DNA of 43,876 nt from an uncultured Sphingomonadales bacterium (GCA_937881525.1 CALGEE010000008.1:1-43876); one strand, 5' to 3'; counted from the first letter of the stretch, positions 19,768 to 30,993 are shown. A program made the numbers and translations. The notes: generated by a model not told the origin, from the letters alone.

Positions 19768-20988
19768 ATGATCATTATTCCAACATTACGAACCAACAGA
19801 TCTGCTTTGCGGGCATTTTTGTCCAGCGGTGCGGCTGGTGGGATATTGCTGATGGTGGCAGCTGCGCTGGCCATGATCATTGCTAATTCAGTTTTTGCGC
19901 AAGATTACACCCATCTCATTCATGCGGTAATCGGCCCAGAATTGACGCCCAAGCTTGGGCCAATGACCATTCATCTGTGGATTAACGATGGTCTTATGGC
20001 GATTTTCTTTCTGCTCGTTGGACTGGAGATTAAGCGCGAATTTGTAGATGGGCACTTGTCTACTTGGGCTGATCGCAGACTTCCGATGATTGCGGCTGCT
20101 GCGGGGATGATTGTGCCAGCTATCATTTATCTTGCCATTGCAGGGGGCGAGCCCGCCTTACGACGTGGTTGGGCCATTCCGGCTGCGACCGATATTGCCT
20201 TTGCCATTGGCGTACTTGCGCTGTTGGGCAGTCGTGCACCCGCGTCGCTGAAGCTGTTCCTGACGACGGTTGCCATTGTCGACGACATGGGGGCTGTTGC
20301 GATTATTGCTGTATTTTACGCAGCTGAGCTGAACCTTGTCGCGCTGGCTGCTGTTGGAACCATCTGGTGCGCGATGTTGTTGTTGAACCGGTTTCGGGTC
20401 AATGTGCTTTGGCCATATCTGCTCCTTGCGGCCTTGTTATGGTATGCCACCTTATTGTCCGGCGTACATGCCACGATTGCCGGCGTGTTAGCCGCTTTCG
20501 CCATACCGTTCCGACGCACGGTTGCTGCCCCGGATGCAGCGGATTCGCCGCTACATCGGCTGGAACATGCCTTGGTGAAACCCGTGGCATTTGTCATTGT
20601 GCCGATTTTTGGGTTTGCCAATGCTGGCGTTTCGCTGGAGGGCACAAGCTTCGCCGCACTTACCGCGCCACTTCCGCTTGCTATCGCGATGGGCCTGTTT
20701 TTGGGCAAGCAAATCGGGATTTTTACCAGCGTTTGGCTTTCGGTTAAGCTCGGTATTGCTGCCCGGCCGCACAACACCAGCTGGACGCAAGTTTTCGGCG
20801 TCGCTGTGCTGTGTGGTATCGGTTTTACAATGAGTTTGTTTATCGGTGGCCTTGCTTTCGCTGGGCCAGCACAAGGTGTCGCTGTCAAGATTGGTGTTTT
20901 GATGGGGTCGCTACTTTCCGCCATTCTGGGCTGGAGCATTTTGCGCTTCGCCGCATCCCGCAAGCGGTTCTCTGGAGATGCCATATAA
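19768..20988 (+). CDS. nhaA: Na+/H+ antiporter NhaA
   Basis: 406 aa; NDGLMAIFFLLVGLEIKREFVDG, AATDIAFAIGVLALLGSR, VAIVDDMGAVAIIA. Confidence 0.95.
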   Translation: MIIIPTLRTNRSALRAFLSSGAAGGILLMVAAALAMIIANSVFAQDYTHLIHAVIGPELTPKLGPMTIHLWINDGLMAIFFLLVGLEIKREFVDGHLSTWADRRLPMIAAAAGMIVPAIIYLAIAGGEPALRRGWAIPAATDIAFAIGVLALLGSRAPASLKLFLTTVAIVDDMGAVAIIAVFYAAELNLVALAAVGTIWCAMLLLNRFRVNVLWPYLLLAALLWYATLLSGVHATIAGVLAAFAIPFRRTVAAPDAADSPLHRLEHALVKPVAFVIVPIFGFANAGVSLEGTSFAALTAPLPLAIAMGLFLGKQIGIFTSVWLSVKLGIAARPHNTSWTQVFGVAVLCGIGFTMSLFIGGLAFAGPAQGVAVKIGVLMGSLLSAILGWSILRFAASRKRFSGDAI

Positions 20989-22298
20989 AGTTTCGCAGTT
21001 ACATCCTGCCACTCACCTTGCTCGCTGCAAGCTGCAGCACGGTTCCGTCGCCATCGCGTGCGCCAAAGGCCGCGCCTCTAATGTCTCTGACCAATGTCTC
21101 GGATGCGTATGTCCAATTGACGTTGGAAGCTGGCACGCATGAGGCGGAATATGTGGATGCGTATTATGGCTCGGCTGCGTTGCAGTCCGCAGCCGCGGCA
21201 AACCCGCGTTCGCTCGCCGATTTGATTGTGCAAGCCCGGATGCTCACCGCTGCTATTGACGCAGCATTGCCAGGCATCCAATCGGCGCCGGATCGCCGCC
21301 GCGCACGTGCACTGCGTGGCATGCTTGTCGCTGCAGATACCCGGCTGCAGATGCTTCAGGGCCGCAAATTTGCGTTTAACGCAGAAGCCGAGGGTCAGTT
21401 TGCGACAGTTCCTGAATTGATGCCCTTGGCCCATTATGATTCCATTTTGGCTGGCCTGGAAAAACTCATTCCGGGCGACGGCCCACTGGCAACACGGGTG
21501 GATAGCTTTAACGAGAATTATTCGGTCCCCAAGGATCGGATGAAGCCTGTCTTCGACGCTGCGATTGCCGAGTGCAAACGGCGGACGGAAGCGCACATCA
21601 ACCTGCCGGCGGGTGAAACTTTTGACATGGAGTTTGTGACGGGGAAGACGTGGTCGGGTTATAATTATTATAAGGGCAATTACAAAAGCCTGATCCAGAT
21701 CAACACCGACCTTCCCATCCGCATCAGTCGCGCCGTCGATCTTGGCTGTCATGAGGGCTATCCCGGGCATCATGTCCTCAACCTGTTGGTCGAGGAGCGA
21801 CTGGCGCGAAAAAATGGCTGGAAGGAATATGAGGTAAACCCTTTGTATAGCCCGACGAGCGTCCTTTCCGAGGGCAGCGCAAATTACGGCATTGATCTGG
21901 CATTTCCGGCGCAGGAACGCTTGGCCTTTGAACGCGACGTGCTGTACCCATTGGCTGGCCTGGACTCCCAGACAGCCCAAGCCTATTGGAAAATGCAGCA
22001 AATGACCGAGGCACTCTCGGGCGTGCGGCTAACGATCGCAAAAATGTATCTGGACGATGAAGTGACGCGGCAACAGGCTTTGGCTTTGACGCAGAAATAT
22101 CTTTTACTTTCGCTCGCCCGTGCCGAACAATCCATTGGCTTTACGGATCATTATCGCAGTTATGTGATCAATTATAGCTGGGGCAAGGACTTGGTAAAGA
22201 ACTATGTCGAACGCGGCAATCCGGCCGAGGCCGAGCGGTGGCGCCGGATGGAGAAGATATTGAGCGAGCCGACTTTGCCTTCTGACTTAATGCCTTAA
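20985..22298 (+). CDS. DUF885-family lipoprotein (putative metallopeptidase)
   Basis: Lipobox KFRSYILPLTLLAASC, HEGYPGHHVLNL motif; apparent ATA initiation at 20985 with GGAG 7 nt upstream. Confidence 0.8.
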   Translation: MKFRSYILPLTLLAASCSTVPSPSRAPKAAPLMSLTNVSDAYVQLTLEAGTHEAEYVDAYYGSAALQSAAAANPRSLADLIVQARMLTAAIDAALPGIQSAPDRRRARALRGMLVAADTRLQMLQGRKFAFNAEAEGQFATVPELMPLAHYDSILAGLEKLIPGDGPLATRVDSFNENYSVPKDRMKPVFDAAIAECKRRTEAHINLPAGETFDMEFVTGKTWSGYNYYKGNYKSLIQINTDLPIRISRAVDLGCHEGYPGHHVLNLLVEERLARKNGWKEYEVNPLYSPTSVLSEGSANYGIDLAFPAQERLAFERDVLYPLAGLDSQTAQAYWKMQQMTEALSGVRLTIAKMYLDDEVTRQQALALTQKYLLLSLARAEQSIGFTDHYRSYVINYSWGKDLVKNYVERGNPAEAERWRRMEKILSEPTLPSDLMP

Positions 22299-22497
22299 GC
22301 AAATTGATAGCGGCATTATGACGCGAGATTATCTTGGTATAACCTCCAGCGGCAAGGGCGCAGCGCCAGCGCTTAATCGGCCGCTACAGAAAGACACGGC
22401 GCTGCCGGTACTTCGCGCTGGGCAAAGCGATGGATAGAATGACGCGCGATGCCATGAGGGCAAGTTAGACAAATCAACCCAGCCGCTGCAAGTAACA

Positions 22498-22521
22498 AGG
22501 GCGACCATTTCTGGCCGCCCT
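22498..22521. terminator. Hairpin downstream of etfA (possibly bidirectional terminator)
   Basis: AGGGCGACCATTTCTGGCCGCCCT stem-loop between convergent genes; TAAATTTTTA on plus side. Confidence 0.6.
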
Positions 22522-22548
22522 AAATTTTTACGTTACAATACAAAATTT

Positions 22549-23478
22549 TTACAGCTTACCAACGAGCTCTGGCACGACCGTAAACAGGTCGCCGACCAAG
22601 CCAATATCTGCAACCTGGAAGATTGGTGCATCTTCATCCTTGTTGATGGCGATGATGACCTTGGAATCCTTCATACCGGCCAAATGCTGAATCGCGCCGG
22701 AGATGCCGACCGCGACATATACTTCTGGAGCGACGATCTTACCCGTCTGGCCAACCTGATAGTCATTGGGTACAAAGCCCGCGTCCACGGCAGCGCGGCT
22801 TGCGCCAACGCCAGCGCCAAGCTTGTCGGCCAATGGCAATATGGTCACTGCAAAGGTTTCAGCATCCTTCAATGCACGGCCGCCCGATACGATGATCTTG
22901 GCAGAGGTGAGTTCAGGGCGTTCCTGCTTTGCAATCTCTGCCGAGATGAACGTCGATGTGCCTGAATCGCCGCTGCCCGAGACAGCTTCGATCGTGGCCG
23001 AGCCCCCATTTTCGTCTGCCTTGGCAAAGGCTGTGCCGCGCACGGTGATGACCTTCTTGGCGTCCGAAGATTGCACGGTGGCAATCGCGTTACCGGCATA
23101 GATTGGACGCGTGAACGTATCCGCGCTTTCAACGCTAAGGATGTCCGAGATCTGCATCACATCAAGCAATGCCGCCACGCGTGGCGCGATGTTCTTGCCG
23201 TTCGATGTGGCAGGCGCCAAAAACGCGTCATGGCTTGCCATCAATGAAGCAACCAATGGCGCGACATTTTCGGCCAATTGCTGCGCATAGGCGGCGTCAT
23301 CGGCAACATGCACAGTTGTCACGCCGGAGATTTTGGCAGCCTGTTCGGCCACTGTGCCGCAGCCTGAACCAGCGACCAGCACATGCACTTCGCCAATCTG
23401 CGATGCAGCGGTGACGACGGCCAATGTTGCATCCTTCAACGATGCATTGTCATGTTCGGCATAAACGAGGGTCTTCAT
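22549..23478 (-). CDS. etfA: Electron transfer flavoprotein subunit alpha
   Basis: 309 aa; [56 protein letters not shown]. Confidence 0.96.
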   Translation of the reverse strand: MKTLVYAEHDNASLKDATLAVVTAASQIGEVHVLVAGSGCGTVAEQAAKISGVTTVHVADDAAYAQQLAENVAPLVASLMASHDAFLAPATSNGKNIAPRVAALLDVMQISDILSVESADTFTRPIYAGNAIATVQSSDAKKVITVRGTAFAKADENGGSATIEAVSGSGDSGTSTFISAEIAKQERPELTSAKIIVSGGRALKDAETFAVTILPLADKLGAGVGASRAAVDAGFVPNDYQVGQTGKIVAPEVYVAVGISGAIQHLAGMKDSKVIIAINKDEDAPIFQVADIGLVGDLFTVVPELVGKL

Positions 23479-24221
23479 GCGGCCACTCCCATTTCTTTAA
23501 GCTTTGCAACCAGCGCATCGACGTCGGCAACCTTGATACCGGCGCTACGCACGGGGGGCTCTACAACCTTCAACGTCTTGAGACGTGGAGTTACATCGAC
23601 GCCATAATCGGCAGGTGTTTTCTGCGCCAGTGGCTTTGACTTTGCCTTCATGATGTTCGGCAACGACGCATAACGCGGCTCGTTCAAGCGCAGGTCAGAG
23701 GTGATGATGGCTGGCATTTTCAGCGACACTGTCTGCAAACCGCCATCGACTTCGCGCGCAACATGCACTGAATCGCCAGATACGTTTACCGTATTGGCAA
23801 AGGTGCCTTGCGGACGACCCGTCAACGCAGCGAGCATCTGGCCGGTCTGGTTGGAGTCGTCGTCAATTGCTTGTTTGCCAAGAATGACAAGGCCGGGCTG
23901 CTCTTCTTCAACGATCTTCGCCAAGATCTTGGCAACGCCCAAAGGCTCGACATCTTCAGCGACGACGAGGATCGCGCGATCAGCGCCCATAGCAAGCGCC
24001 GTGCGCAATGTTTCTTGCGCCTTGTCCGGCCCAACCGACACCGCGATCACTTCCGTCGCAACGCCCTTTTCACGCAAACGCAGAGCTTCTTCGATGGCGA
24101 TTTCGTCAAACGGGTTCATGCTCATTTTGACGTTCGCTAAATCGACGCCCGAACCATCGGGCTTAACCCGTGGTTTTACGTTATAATCTATGACCCGCTT
24201 AACGGGGACGATGATCTTCAT
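23475..24221 (-). CDS. etfB: Electron transfer flavoprotein subunit beta
   Basis: [20 protein letters not shown] start; [31 protein letters not shown]; overlaps etfA by 4 bp. Confidence 0.96.
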   Translation of the reverse strand: MKIIVPVKRVIDYNVKPRVKPDGSGVDLANVKMSMNPFDEIAIEEALRLREKGVATEVIAVSVGPDKAQETLRTALAMGADRAILVVAEDVEPLGVAKILAKIVEEEQPGLVILGKQAIDDDSNQTGQMLAALTGRPQGTFANTVNVSGDSVHVAREVDGGLQTVSLKMPAIITSDLRLNEPRYASLPNIMKAKSKPLAQKTPADYGVDVTPRLKTLKVVEPPVRSAGIKVADVDALVAKLKEMGVAA

Positions 24222-24283
24222 GTGCTCATCCTTCCTTACCGACTCAAGGGGACAGGTGGATGCCATCCCAAACTGCTGTGCCT

Positions 24284-24309
24284 ATGCTGACCGTTTACGT
24301 AAACGTCAA
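24284..24309 (-). promoter_or_regulatory. Candidate etfBA promoter/operator with palindrome CGTTTACGTAAACG (24292-24305)
   Basis: Perfect 14-bp dyad next to TTGACG (-35-like, 24304-24309, minus strand), about 70 bp upstream of etfB. Confidence 0.5.
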
Positions 24310-24390
24310 GTGCCTGATCGACCCGTGATATCGAACTTATTCAGCATTTCCGTCGGCCCTCAACGCATGTTGGGACCGACGCATACAATC

Positions 24391-25599
24391 TCAAGCTGCC
24401 TTGCGCACTTCTGCGACAATTTTCTCTGCTGCATCGCCCAGATCATTGGCCGACACGATTGGCAGGCCGCTATTGGCAAGGATGTCCTTGCCCTGCTGCA
24501 CATTGGTGCCTTCAAGGCGGACAACGAGTGGCACGGACAGGTTCACTTCCTTTGCCGCAGCAACGATACCGTCAGCGATGATGTCGCATTTCATGATGCC
24601 ACCGAAAATGTTGACCAATATGCCCTTTACGGCAGGGTCCTTCAGGATGATCTTGAACGCAGCGGTCACCTTTTCCTTTGATGCGCCGCCACCAACGTCC
24701 AAGAAGTTGGCAGGGAATTCGCCGTTTAGTTTAATTATGTCCATCGTCGCCATCGCAAGGCCAGCGCCATTGACCATGCAGCCGATGTTGCCATCCAATT
24801 TGATGTACGCAAGGTCATATTCCGACGCTTCAACTTCGGCAGGGTCTTCCTCGGTCAGGTCGCGCAATTCGGCGAGGTCTTTGTGCCGGAACATGGCATT
24901 GCCGTCGAATGCGACCTTGGCGTCAAGCACCAACAACTCGTCGCGATTCTTGCCTTCGCATACGGCAAGCGGGTTAATTTCGATCTGCTCGGCATCAGTG
25001 CCGATGAAAGCGCCGTAAAGCCCAGCAAGCACTGTCTGCGCCTGCTTGGCAAGATCGCCCGTCAGGCCAAGCGCCTTTGCAACACTGCGGCCATGGTGCG
25101 GTTGGAGGCCCGTGGCTGGATCAATGATGATCGTGTGGATTTTCTCGGGGCTGTCATGCGCCACGTCTTCGATGTTCATGCCGCCTTCAGTTGACGCCAC
25201 AACCGCAATACGGCTGGTCGCACGGTCAACGAGCAAGGCGAGGTAGAATTCCTGCTTAATATCGGCGCCGTCGGTGATGTACAGACGGTTGACTTGCTTG
25301 CCTTCTGGACCAGTCTGGATCGTTACCAGCGTGTTGCCCAACATGTCCTTGGCATGGGCCTCAACCTCATCCAGATTAAACGCCAGACGCACGCCGCCTT
25401 TTGCATCTGGACCCAGTTCCTTGAACTTGCCCTTGCCGCGTCCACCGGCATGAATTTGGGATTTCACCACATATAAGGGACCAGGCAATTGCTTAGCGGC
25501 GGCAGCCGCCTCTTCTACGCTCAATGCTGCGATACCGGCAGGGCAGGCCACACCGAATTTTGCGAGCAGTTCTTTGGCCTGATATTCATGGATATTCAT
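24391..25599 (-). CDS. sucC: Succinate-CoA ligase (ADP-forming) subunit beta
   Basis: 402 aa; [55 protein letters not shown]. Confidence 0.97.
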   Translation of the reverse strand: MNIHEYQAKELLAKFGVACPAGIAALSVEEAAAAAKQLPGPLYVVKSQIHAGGRGKGKFKELGPDAKGGVRLAFNLDEVEAHAKDMLGNTLVTIQTGPEGKQVNRLYITDGADIKQEFYLALLVDRATSRIAVVASTEGGMNIEDVAHDSPEKIHTIIIDPATGLQPHHGRSVAKALGLTGDLAKQAQTVLAGLYGAFIGTDAEQIEINPLAVCEGKNRDELLVLDAKVAFDGNAMFRHKDLAELRDLTEEDPAEVEASEYDLAYIKLDGNIGCMVNGAGLAMATMDIIKLNGEFPANFLDVGGGASKEKVTAAFKIILKDPAVKGILVNIFGGIMKCDIIADGIVAAAKEVNLSVPLVVRLEGTNVQQGKDILANSGLPIVSANDLGDAAEKIVAEVRKAA

Positions 25600-25763
25600 G
25601 GGAGATTACGTCCTCGGGAAAAGAGAGTTTCGGCGGTTGCTTAAGCACAGACGCGCATTGAATGGAAGGGCTTGCGCCATGTTTTTTGGTTCATGCAGGG
25701 ACGCGGATGGCGCAGAAAAATACGTTCCAGTGTTGCGACCTCCTCGCCTCTACGTGCACAGAT

Positions 25764-26375
25764 TCAAGGCAGTAAATTGAGCGCAACCAACTCGGCGCGG
25801 AGTGATGCTGCATCGATAAAATGATGTGCGGCGAAACCGTTGTTTCGGGCACTCACCACATTGTCGTGATTGTCATCAATGAAAATTGCCTCACCCGGCT
25901 TAAGCCCGAACCTATCCAAGGCAAGCGCGTAGATGGCAGGGTCAGGCTTCACCAATTTTTCGGCTCCCGACACAATTATGTCCTGAAAGCGGTTGAATAC
26001 CGGCTGGGTAGGGCGAAACATATCCCAAAATTCTGAGCCGAAATTGGTGATCGCAAACAACGGCACGCCGCTTTCGGCGAGTTCCTGGACAAGCTCCAAC
26101 GACCCTGTGACGGGCCCTGGAATGGTCTCATTGAAACGGGCGGCGTAGGCCGCAATCAACGTGGCATATTCTGGAAATTCAGCAATCCGTTCGGCAACTA
26201 TATCGTCCAAAGCACGACCTGCGTCATGTTGAAAATGCCATTCGCGCGTCACGACATGGGTGACGAAAAATTCCAACTCATCTTTGTCTGCGATCAGCTT
26301 GGCAAAAAGATAGCGCAGGTCCCATTCGAACAGGACCTTGCCCACATCAAACACGACGGTGGTAATATGGGTCAT
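25764..26375 (-). CDS. HAD-superfamily hydrolase
   Basis: 203 aa; VVFDVGKVLFEWD motif I, FAITNFGSEF, KPDPAIYALAL, FIDDNHDNV. Confidence 0.88.
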   Translation of the reverse strand: MTHITTVVFDVGKVLFEWDLRYLFAKLIADKDELEFFVTHVVTREWHFQHDAGRALDDIVAERIAEFPEYATLIAAYAARFNETIPGPVTGSLELVQELAESGVPLFAITNFGSEFWDMFRPTQPVFNRFQDIIVSGAEKLVKPDPAIYALALDRFGLKPGEAIFIDDNHDNVVSARNNGFAAHHFIDAASLRAELVALNLLP

Positions 26376-26486
26376 ATAACGTCCTCGCAGGTGATATCGA
26401 AATGGCGCAAAAAAACCGCCCGCGAATTAGATTCGGAGCGGCATTTTGTGAGAGCCATCTGCCTGCGATGCGCAGGCAGGGTCAAA

Positions 26487-26612
26487 TTAACCCTGGCGCG
26501 CCTTAAAGCGTGGTTGGGTCTTGTTGATGACATACGTGCGGCCACGGCGGCGAATCACGCGGTTATCGCGATGGCGGCCCTTGAGCGACTTCAGAGAATT
26601 AACGACTTTCAT
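26487..26612 (-). CDS. rpmJ: 50S ribosomal protein L36, cysteine-free type (missed by ORF track)
   Basis: 41-aa translation [41 protein letters not shown]. Confidence 0.95.
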   Translation of the reverse strand: MKVVNSLKSLKGRHRDNRVIRRRGRTYVINKTQPRFKARQG

Positions 26613-26766
26613 CGGATTTGCCAGTCTAATAAATGCAAGAAGCTTGAATTGAAGGGAAAGCGCTTATGGATCGGGCAGCGGAAAGTCAAGCGCGATTGGC
26701 CCTATTTGCGGATTAAGCCCCTATAGATTGTTGGATGTGGTAAGGGAAAGCCTTAAGGATGTATCT

Positions 26767-27360
26767 ATGATGAAAAATGCCCAGCTCTTGCCGCTTCTCG
26801 CGTTTGCCCTCCTGACCGCTTGTGTCGTGCCAACTGGCCCGGTTGAGGTTACGCGCTTCAATCGCGCCGCAGAAGGCGTACCGTATGGAGCCGGCAGCTT
26901 CGCTGTCGCACTTGTTGCCGAATCGGCATCGGACAGCACGCTTTCTGGGTCGCCTTATCTTGCGGCCGTCGCGCGCGAAATGCAGCGGATTGGCTATCGC
27001 GACATAGGAGGCAATGCGGACGTGGTCGCAGAGATCCGTTTCGGCGCCACGATGATTCGTACCGATCGACGCGCGCCTATATCGGTTGGCGTCGGCGGCT
27101 CCACGGGCAGCTATGGCTCCGGCCTAGGCATTGGCCTTGGGATTAATTTGAGCGGCGGTTTGGCAGCTCAGTTGCAGACAACATTGGCCGTTCGCATCGT
27201 CCGGCGCAGCGACCGGGTGGTGATTTGGGAAGGCACGGCGGTGCAATTGACAAAGGCTGGCTCACCCGCCGCCCAACCCGGTATCGCCGCGTCCAAATTG
27301 GCCGAAGCGTTGTTTAAAGACTTCCCCGGTGTGTCCGGTGAGACTATCCGCGTGCCATGA
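26767..27360 (+). CDS. DUF4136-like lipoprotein
   Basis: Lipoprotein signal MMKNAQLLPLLAFALLTAC, DUF4136-like body. Confidence 0.75.
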   Translation: MMKNAQLLPLLAFALLTACVVPTGPVEVTRFNRAAEGVPYGAGSFAVALVAESASDSTLSGSPYLAAVAREMQRIGYRDIGGNADVVAEIRFGATMIRTDRRAPISVGVGGSTGSYGSGLGIGLGINLSGGLAAQLQTTLAVRIVRRSDRVVIWEGTAVQLTKAGSPAAQPGIAASKLAEALFKDFPGVSGETIRVP

Positions 27361-27384
27361 CTTCATTGCGAGAGCGAACCAAAA

Positions 27385-28521
27385 ATGCCGATTACTGACA
27401 TCAACGCCGCCTTCGACAGCGGCAATATCATCGTCCATGCAAAGCAGGGCAATGTGGCGACCCTTGGCATCCGCACGGACAAGGATTCGGAATTTGCACA
27501 ATGGTTTCACTTTCGCGTGGCGTGCACCTCCGGCGAGGAGCTGGAATTGCGGATTACAGGCCTTGAGAGCAGCGCCTATCCCGGCGGCTGGCCCAATTAC
27601 CGCGCTTGCGTCTCCGAAGACCGCGATTATTGGGGGCGCGCTGATACCAGCTACGATAATGCGGCGGACGGCGGCACGATGACCATCCGCTACACCCCCG
27701 CAAGCGATCTTGCATGGTTTGCTTATTTCGCCCCTTACAGCATGGAACGGCACCATGATCTGGTTGCTGAGACGGCATCGCTTGAAGGCGTGACCTATCG
27801 CTGCCTTGGCCATAGCCTTGAAGGGCAACCGATTGATTGCCTTGAAATGGGCAATGGCGAAACGCAGGTCTGGCTGTATGCGCGCCAGCATCCCGGCGAG
27901 ACTCAGGCCGAATATTGGATTGAAGGCGCGATTGATATGCTGACGGACCTCAGCGATCCGCATACGCGCGTGCTGCTGGAAAAATGCCGCTTCCACATTG
28001 TGCCTAATTGCAACCCCGATGGAAGCCGCCGTGGGCATTTGCGGACCAATTATCTGGGCGTCAACCTGAACCGCGAATGGGCCGAACCATCGGCAGAACG
28101 CAGCCCCGAAGTGCTTGGCATCCGCAACGCAATGGATGAAAAAGGCGTGCATTGGGCCATTGATATTCATGGCGACGAGGCCATTCCTGCCTCCTTTATG
28201 GCTGGTTTTGAAGGCATCCCTTTGTGGACCGATGATCAGGGTGAGCGTTATAATGCCTTCATCAAACGTCTTTCCGCGCGGACGCCCGATTTCCAGACCG
28301 CGTTGGGTTATACCAAGGCTGGTCCCGGCAGGGCGAACCTGAGCATGTCCACCAACCAATTGGCCGAGCGGTTCGGACCTTCGCACAATTGCGTGTCCAT
28401 GACGCTTGAAATGCCCTATAAGGATACCGTTAATGGCAACGACGCCGAACAAGGCTGGTCCCCCGAACGGTGCCGCTTGCTCGCCCGCGAATGCCTCGCG
28501 ACACTAGCTGAGATGGTGTGA
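27385..28521 (+). CDS. M14-family cytosolic-type carboxypeptidase
   Basis: 378 aa; [16 protein letters not shown] (zinc HxxE), [30 protein letters not shown]. Confidence 0.9.
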   Translation: MPITDINAAFDSGNIIVHAKQGNVATLGIRTDKDSEFAQWFHFRVACTSGEELELRITGLESSAYPGGWPNYRACVSEDRDYWGRADTSYDNAADGGTMTIRYTPASDLAWFAYFAPYSMERHHDLVAETASLEGVTYRCLGHSLEGQPIDCLEMGNGETQVWLYARQHPGETQAEYWIEGAIDMLTDLSDPHTRVLLEKCRFHIVPNCNPDGSRRGHLRTNYLGVNLNREWAEPSAERSPEVLGIRNAMDEKGVHWAIDIHGDEAIPASFMAGFEGIPLWTDDQGERYNAFIKRLSARTPDFQTALGYTKAGPGRANLSMSTNQLAERFGPSHNCVSMTLEMPYKDTVNGNDAEQGWSPERCRLLARECLATLAEMV

Positions 28522-28625
28522 ACGGCGACACGCGGATTATTGAGGATGATCTAACAGGCGTTTCATGACCTTGGCGATTTAGCTAACTTGCGTTAGGGCG
28601 CGGTCAAACAAATTCGGAATCACGC

Positions 28626-29309
28626 ATGCCCAAACTCATCCTCATCCGTCACGGACAATCGCAGTGGAACCTCGAAAACCGCTTTACGGGTTGGTGGGAC
28701 GTGGACGTTACCGAAAAAGGCGCAGCCGAGGCATGGGCGGCAGGCGCGTTGATGAAGGCCAAAGGCATCGCGCCGGACGCGGCGTTTACCAGCGTACAAA
28801 CGCGCGCGATCAAAACGCTCAATCTGGCTCTTGAGGCCATGGGGAGCTTGTGGGTTCCGGTCACCAAAAACTGGCAATTGAATGAACGGCATTATGGCGG
28901 GCTTACAGGGCTGGACAAGGCAGCGACGGCGGCGAAGCATGGTGACGATCAGGTGAAGATATGGCGCCGCAGCTTTGATATCCCGCCACCGCCGCTTGAT
29001 GCTGGATCGCCTTATGATCTATCTTCTGATCCGCGCTACGTGGGCATAGATATACCCGCTTCAGAGAGCCTGAAAGACACCATCAACCGCGTTTTGCCTT
29101 ATTGGGACAGCGCGATAGTGCCGGATTTACAGGCCGGGAAAACCGTTTTGATTTCGGCGCACGGCAACAGCTTGCGCGCGCTGGTCAAGCATTTGTCCGG
29201 CATTTCGGATGCCGACATAAGCTGCCTCGAAATCCCTACGGGGCAACCCATCGTGTATGAATTGGACGACAATTTGAACGGCGACTATTACTATCTTTCC
29301 GAGCGCTAA
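28626..29309 (+). CDS. gpmA: 2,3-bisphosphoglycerate-dependent phosphoglycerate mutase
   Basis: 227 aa; [55 protein letters not shown]. Confidence 0.96.
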   Translation: MPKLILIRHGQSQWNLENRFTGWWDVDVTEKGAAEAWAAGALMKAKGIAPDAAFTSVQTRAIKTLNLALEAMGSLWVPVTKNWQLNERHYGGLTGLDKAATAAKHGDDQVKIWRRSFDIPPPPLDAGSPYDLSSDPRYVGIDIPASESLKDTINRVLPYWDSAIVPDLQAGKTVLISAHGNSLRALVKHLSGISDADISCLEIPTGQPIVYELDDNLNGDYYYLSER

Positions 29310-29424
29310 TTGCGCCCGGCCTGCGCACCTTAGCACTTTGGCGACGAATCCGTCGGTGCTGGATTGCGCCTTTTGCGCCGCAAGGCTAAGGCCCTTAGTA
29401 TCGAAGGTGTCGGGGGAGTGACAG

Positions 29425-29913
29425 ATGACCGAAGCAGCGCCGCTTATTGGCATTATCATGGGAAGCCGTTCGGATTGGGAAACCATGCGTGAGGCTTCAG
29501 CGACACTGGCCACGCTCCAAATCCCACATGAATGCAAAGTGGTGTCTGCGCATCGCACGCCCGAACGCTTGTATGATTATGCAAAAGGCGCGGTTGGGCG
29601 TGGCTTGAAATGCATCATTGCTGGCGCAGGTGGCGCGGCACATTTGCCCGGCATGGCGGCATCCATGACGCGTCTGCCAGTGCTTGGCGTGCCCGTGCAG
29701 TCCAAGGCGCTGGACGGGATGGACAGCCTTTTGTCCATCGTCCAGATGCCCGCCGGAATTCCAGTGGGAACCTTGGCGATTGGCAAGGCGGGCGCAACAA
29801 ACGCGGCCTTGCTGGCTGCGGCAATGCTGGCGAATGAGGATGCGGCGCTTGCCCAACGGCTTGATGCATGGCGCGCAGCACAAACGGCGTCGGTCGCCGA
29901 AACGCCCGAATAA
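29425..29913 (+). CDS. purE: 5-(carboxyamino)imidazole ribonucleotide mutase
   Basis: 162 aa; [41 protein letters not shown]. Confidence 0.97.
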   Translation: MTEAAPLIGIIMGSRSDWETMREASATLATLQIPHECKVVSAHRTPERLYDYAKGAVGRGLKCIIAGAGGAAHLPGMAASMTRLPVLGVPVQSKALDGMDSLLSIVQMPAGIPVGTLAIGKAGATNAALLAAAMLANEDAALAQRLDAWRAAQTASVAETPE

Positions 29914-29919
29914 GTTTGC

Positions 29920-30993
29920 GTGATGGCTGCGTTACCCCCCGGTTCAACTATTGGAATATTAGGCGGCGGTCAGCTGGGTCGTATGCTTGCGGTCGCAGCT
30001 GCGCAATTGGGCTATCGCTGCCATGTTTACGCCCCACCGGGCGATAATGTCGCGTGCGATGTGGGCGCTGCATATACTATCGCCGAATATGATGATTTGG
30101 CCGCACTGAAGGCATTTGCCAACGCGTGCGATGTTGTAACCTTCGAATTTGAAAATGTGCCCGTGCCGCCGCTTGAAACGATCGCTGGCCTTGTTCCGGT
30201 TTACCCACCGCTCAAAGCATTGGAAGTAGCGCAGGATAGGGCTGCGGAAAAAAACTTCGTGCGCGCGCTTGGCGGCAAGACCGCTGAATTTGTTGTGGCG
30301 GAGGACGAGAGTGCATTGCCCGTGGCGATTGATGCAGTTGGCATGCCTTGCATTCTGAAAACCATCCGCTTTGGTTATGACGGCAAGGGACAGGCGCGGA
30401 TTACGGCGCGGAGCGACATTGCCGGCGTGTGGGAACGGACGGGTGCCCAGCCCGTCATTGCCGAGGCGACGGTGGCGTTTGATGCGGAATACTCGGTGAT
30501 ATTGGTGCGCGGCCAAGATGGCGAAATCCGTTTTTGGGAAAGCCCGCGCAATCTGCATGTCGGTGGCATCCTTGCGACATCGACGCTGCCATCTGGCACT
30601 TTGGTTGAAAGCCAGCAGCAAGACGCGCGCGCGCTGGCTACAGCGGTCGCATCAGCGCTAGACTATGTCGGCGTGTTAACCGCCGAATTCTTTGCCGGCG
30701 CGCAAGGCCCAGTGTTCAACGAAATCGCACCCCGCGTGCACAATAGCGGGCATTGGACCATCGAAGGTGCGGCAACCAGTCAGTTTGAAAACCACATTCG
30801 CGCCATTTGCGGCTTGCCGCTTGGCGCGACGGACACGGTTGCTGAACGGCTGGAAATGGAAAACCTGATTGGCGACGATGGCGACCGATTTGAGCAGATT
30901 TTATCTGATCCTGCGGCAAGCCTGCATCTGTATGGCAAGGCTGAAGCACGGCCGGGGCGAAAAATAGGCCACGTCACCCGCTTGTATCGGTAA
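29920..30993 (+). CDS. purK: 5-(carboxyamino)imidazole ribonucleotide synthase
   Basis: 357 aa; GILGGGQLGRMLAVAA, TFEFENVP, FNEIAPRVHNSGHWTIEGA. Confidence 0.97.
   Translation: MMAALPPGSTIGILGGGQLGRMLAVAAAQLGYRCHVYAPPGDNVACDVGAAYTIAEYDDLAALKAFANACDVVTFEFENVPVPPLETIAGLVPVYPPLKALEVAQDRAAEKNFVRALGGKTAEFVVAEDESALPVAIDAVGMPCILKTIRFGYDGKGQARITARSDIAGVWERTGAQPVIAEATVAFDAEYSVILVRGQDGEIRFWESPRNLHVGGILATSTLPSGTLVESQQQDARALATAVASALDYVGVLTAEFFAGAQGPVFNEIAPRVHNSGHWTIEGAATSQFENHIRAICGLPLGATDTVAERLEMENLIGDDGDRFEQILSDPAASLHLYGKAEARPGRKIGHVTRLYR

Noticed and set aside
21078-22001. 307-aa minus-strand ORF antisense to the DUF885 gene
   Set aside because: No recognisable motifs; plus strand carries HEGYPGHH and conserved DUF885 sequence.
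24391-25599. Missing sucD next to sucC as a sign of degradation
   Set aside because: sucC looks intact; sucD may simply lie outside the window, so no conclusion is justified.
27262-28452. 396-aa minus-strand ORF antisense to the M14 carboxypeptidase
   Set aside because: Low-complexity His/Arg/Ala-rich translation without family motifs; the plus-strand ORF has clear M14 signatures. Typical antisense ORF in GC-rich DNA.
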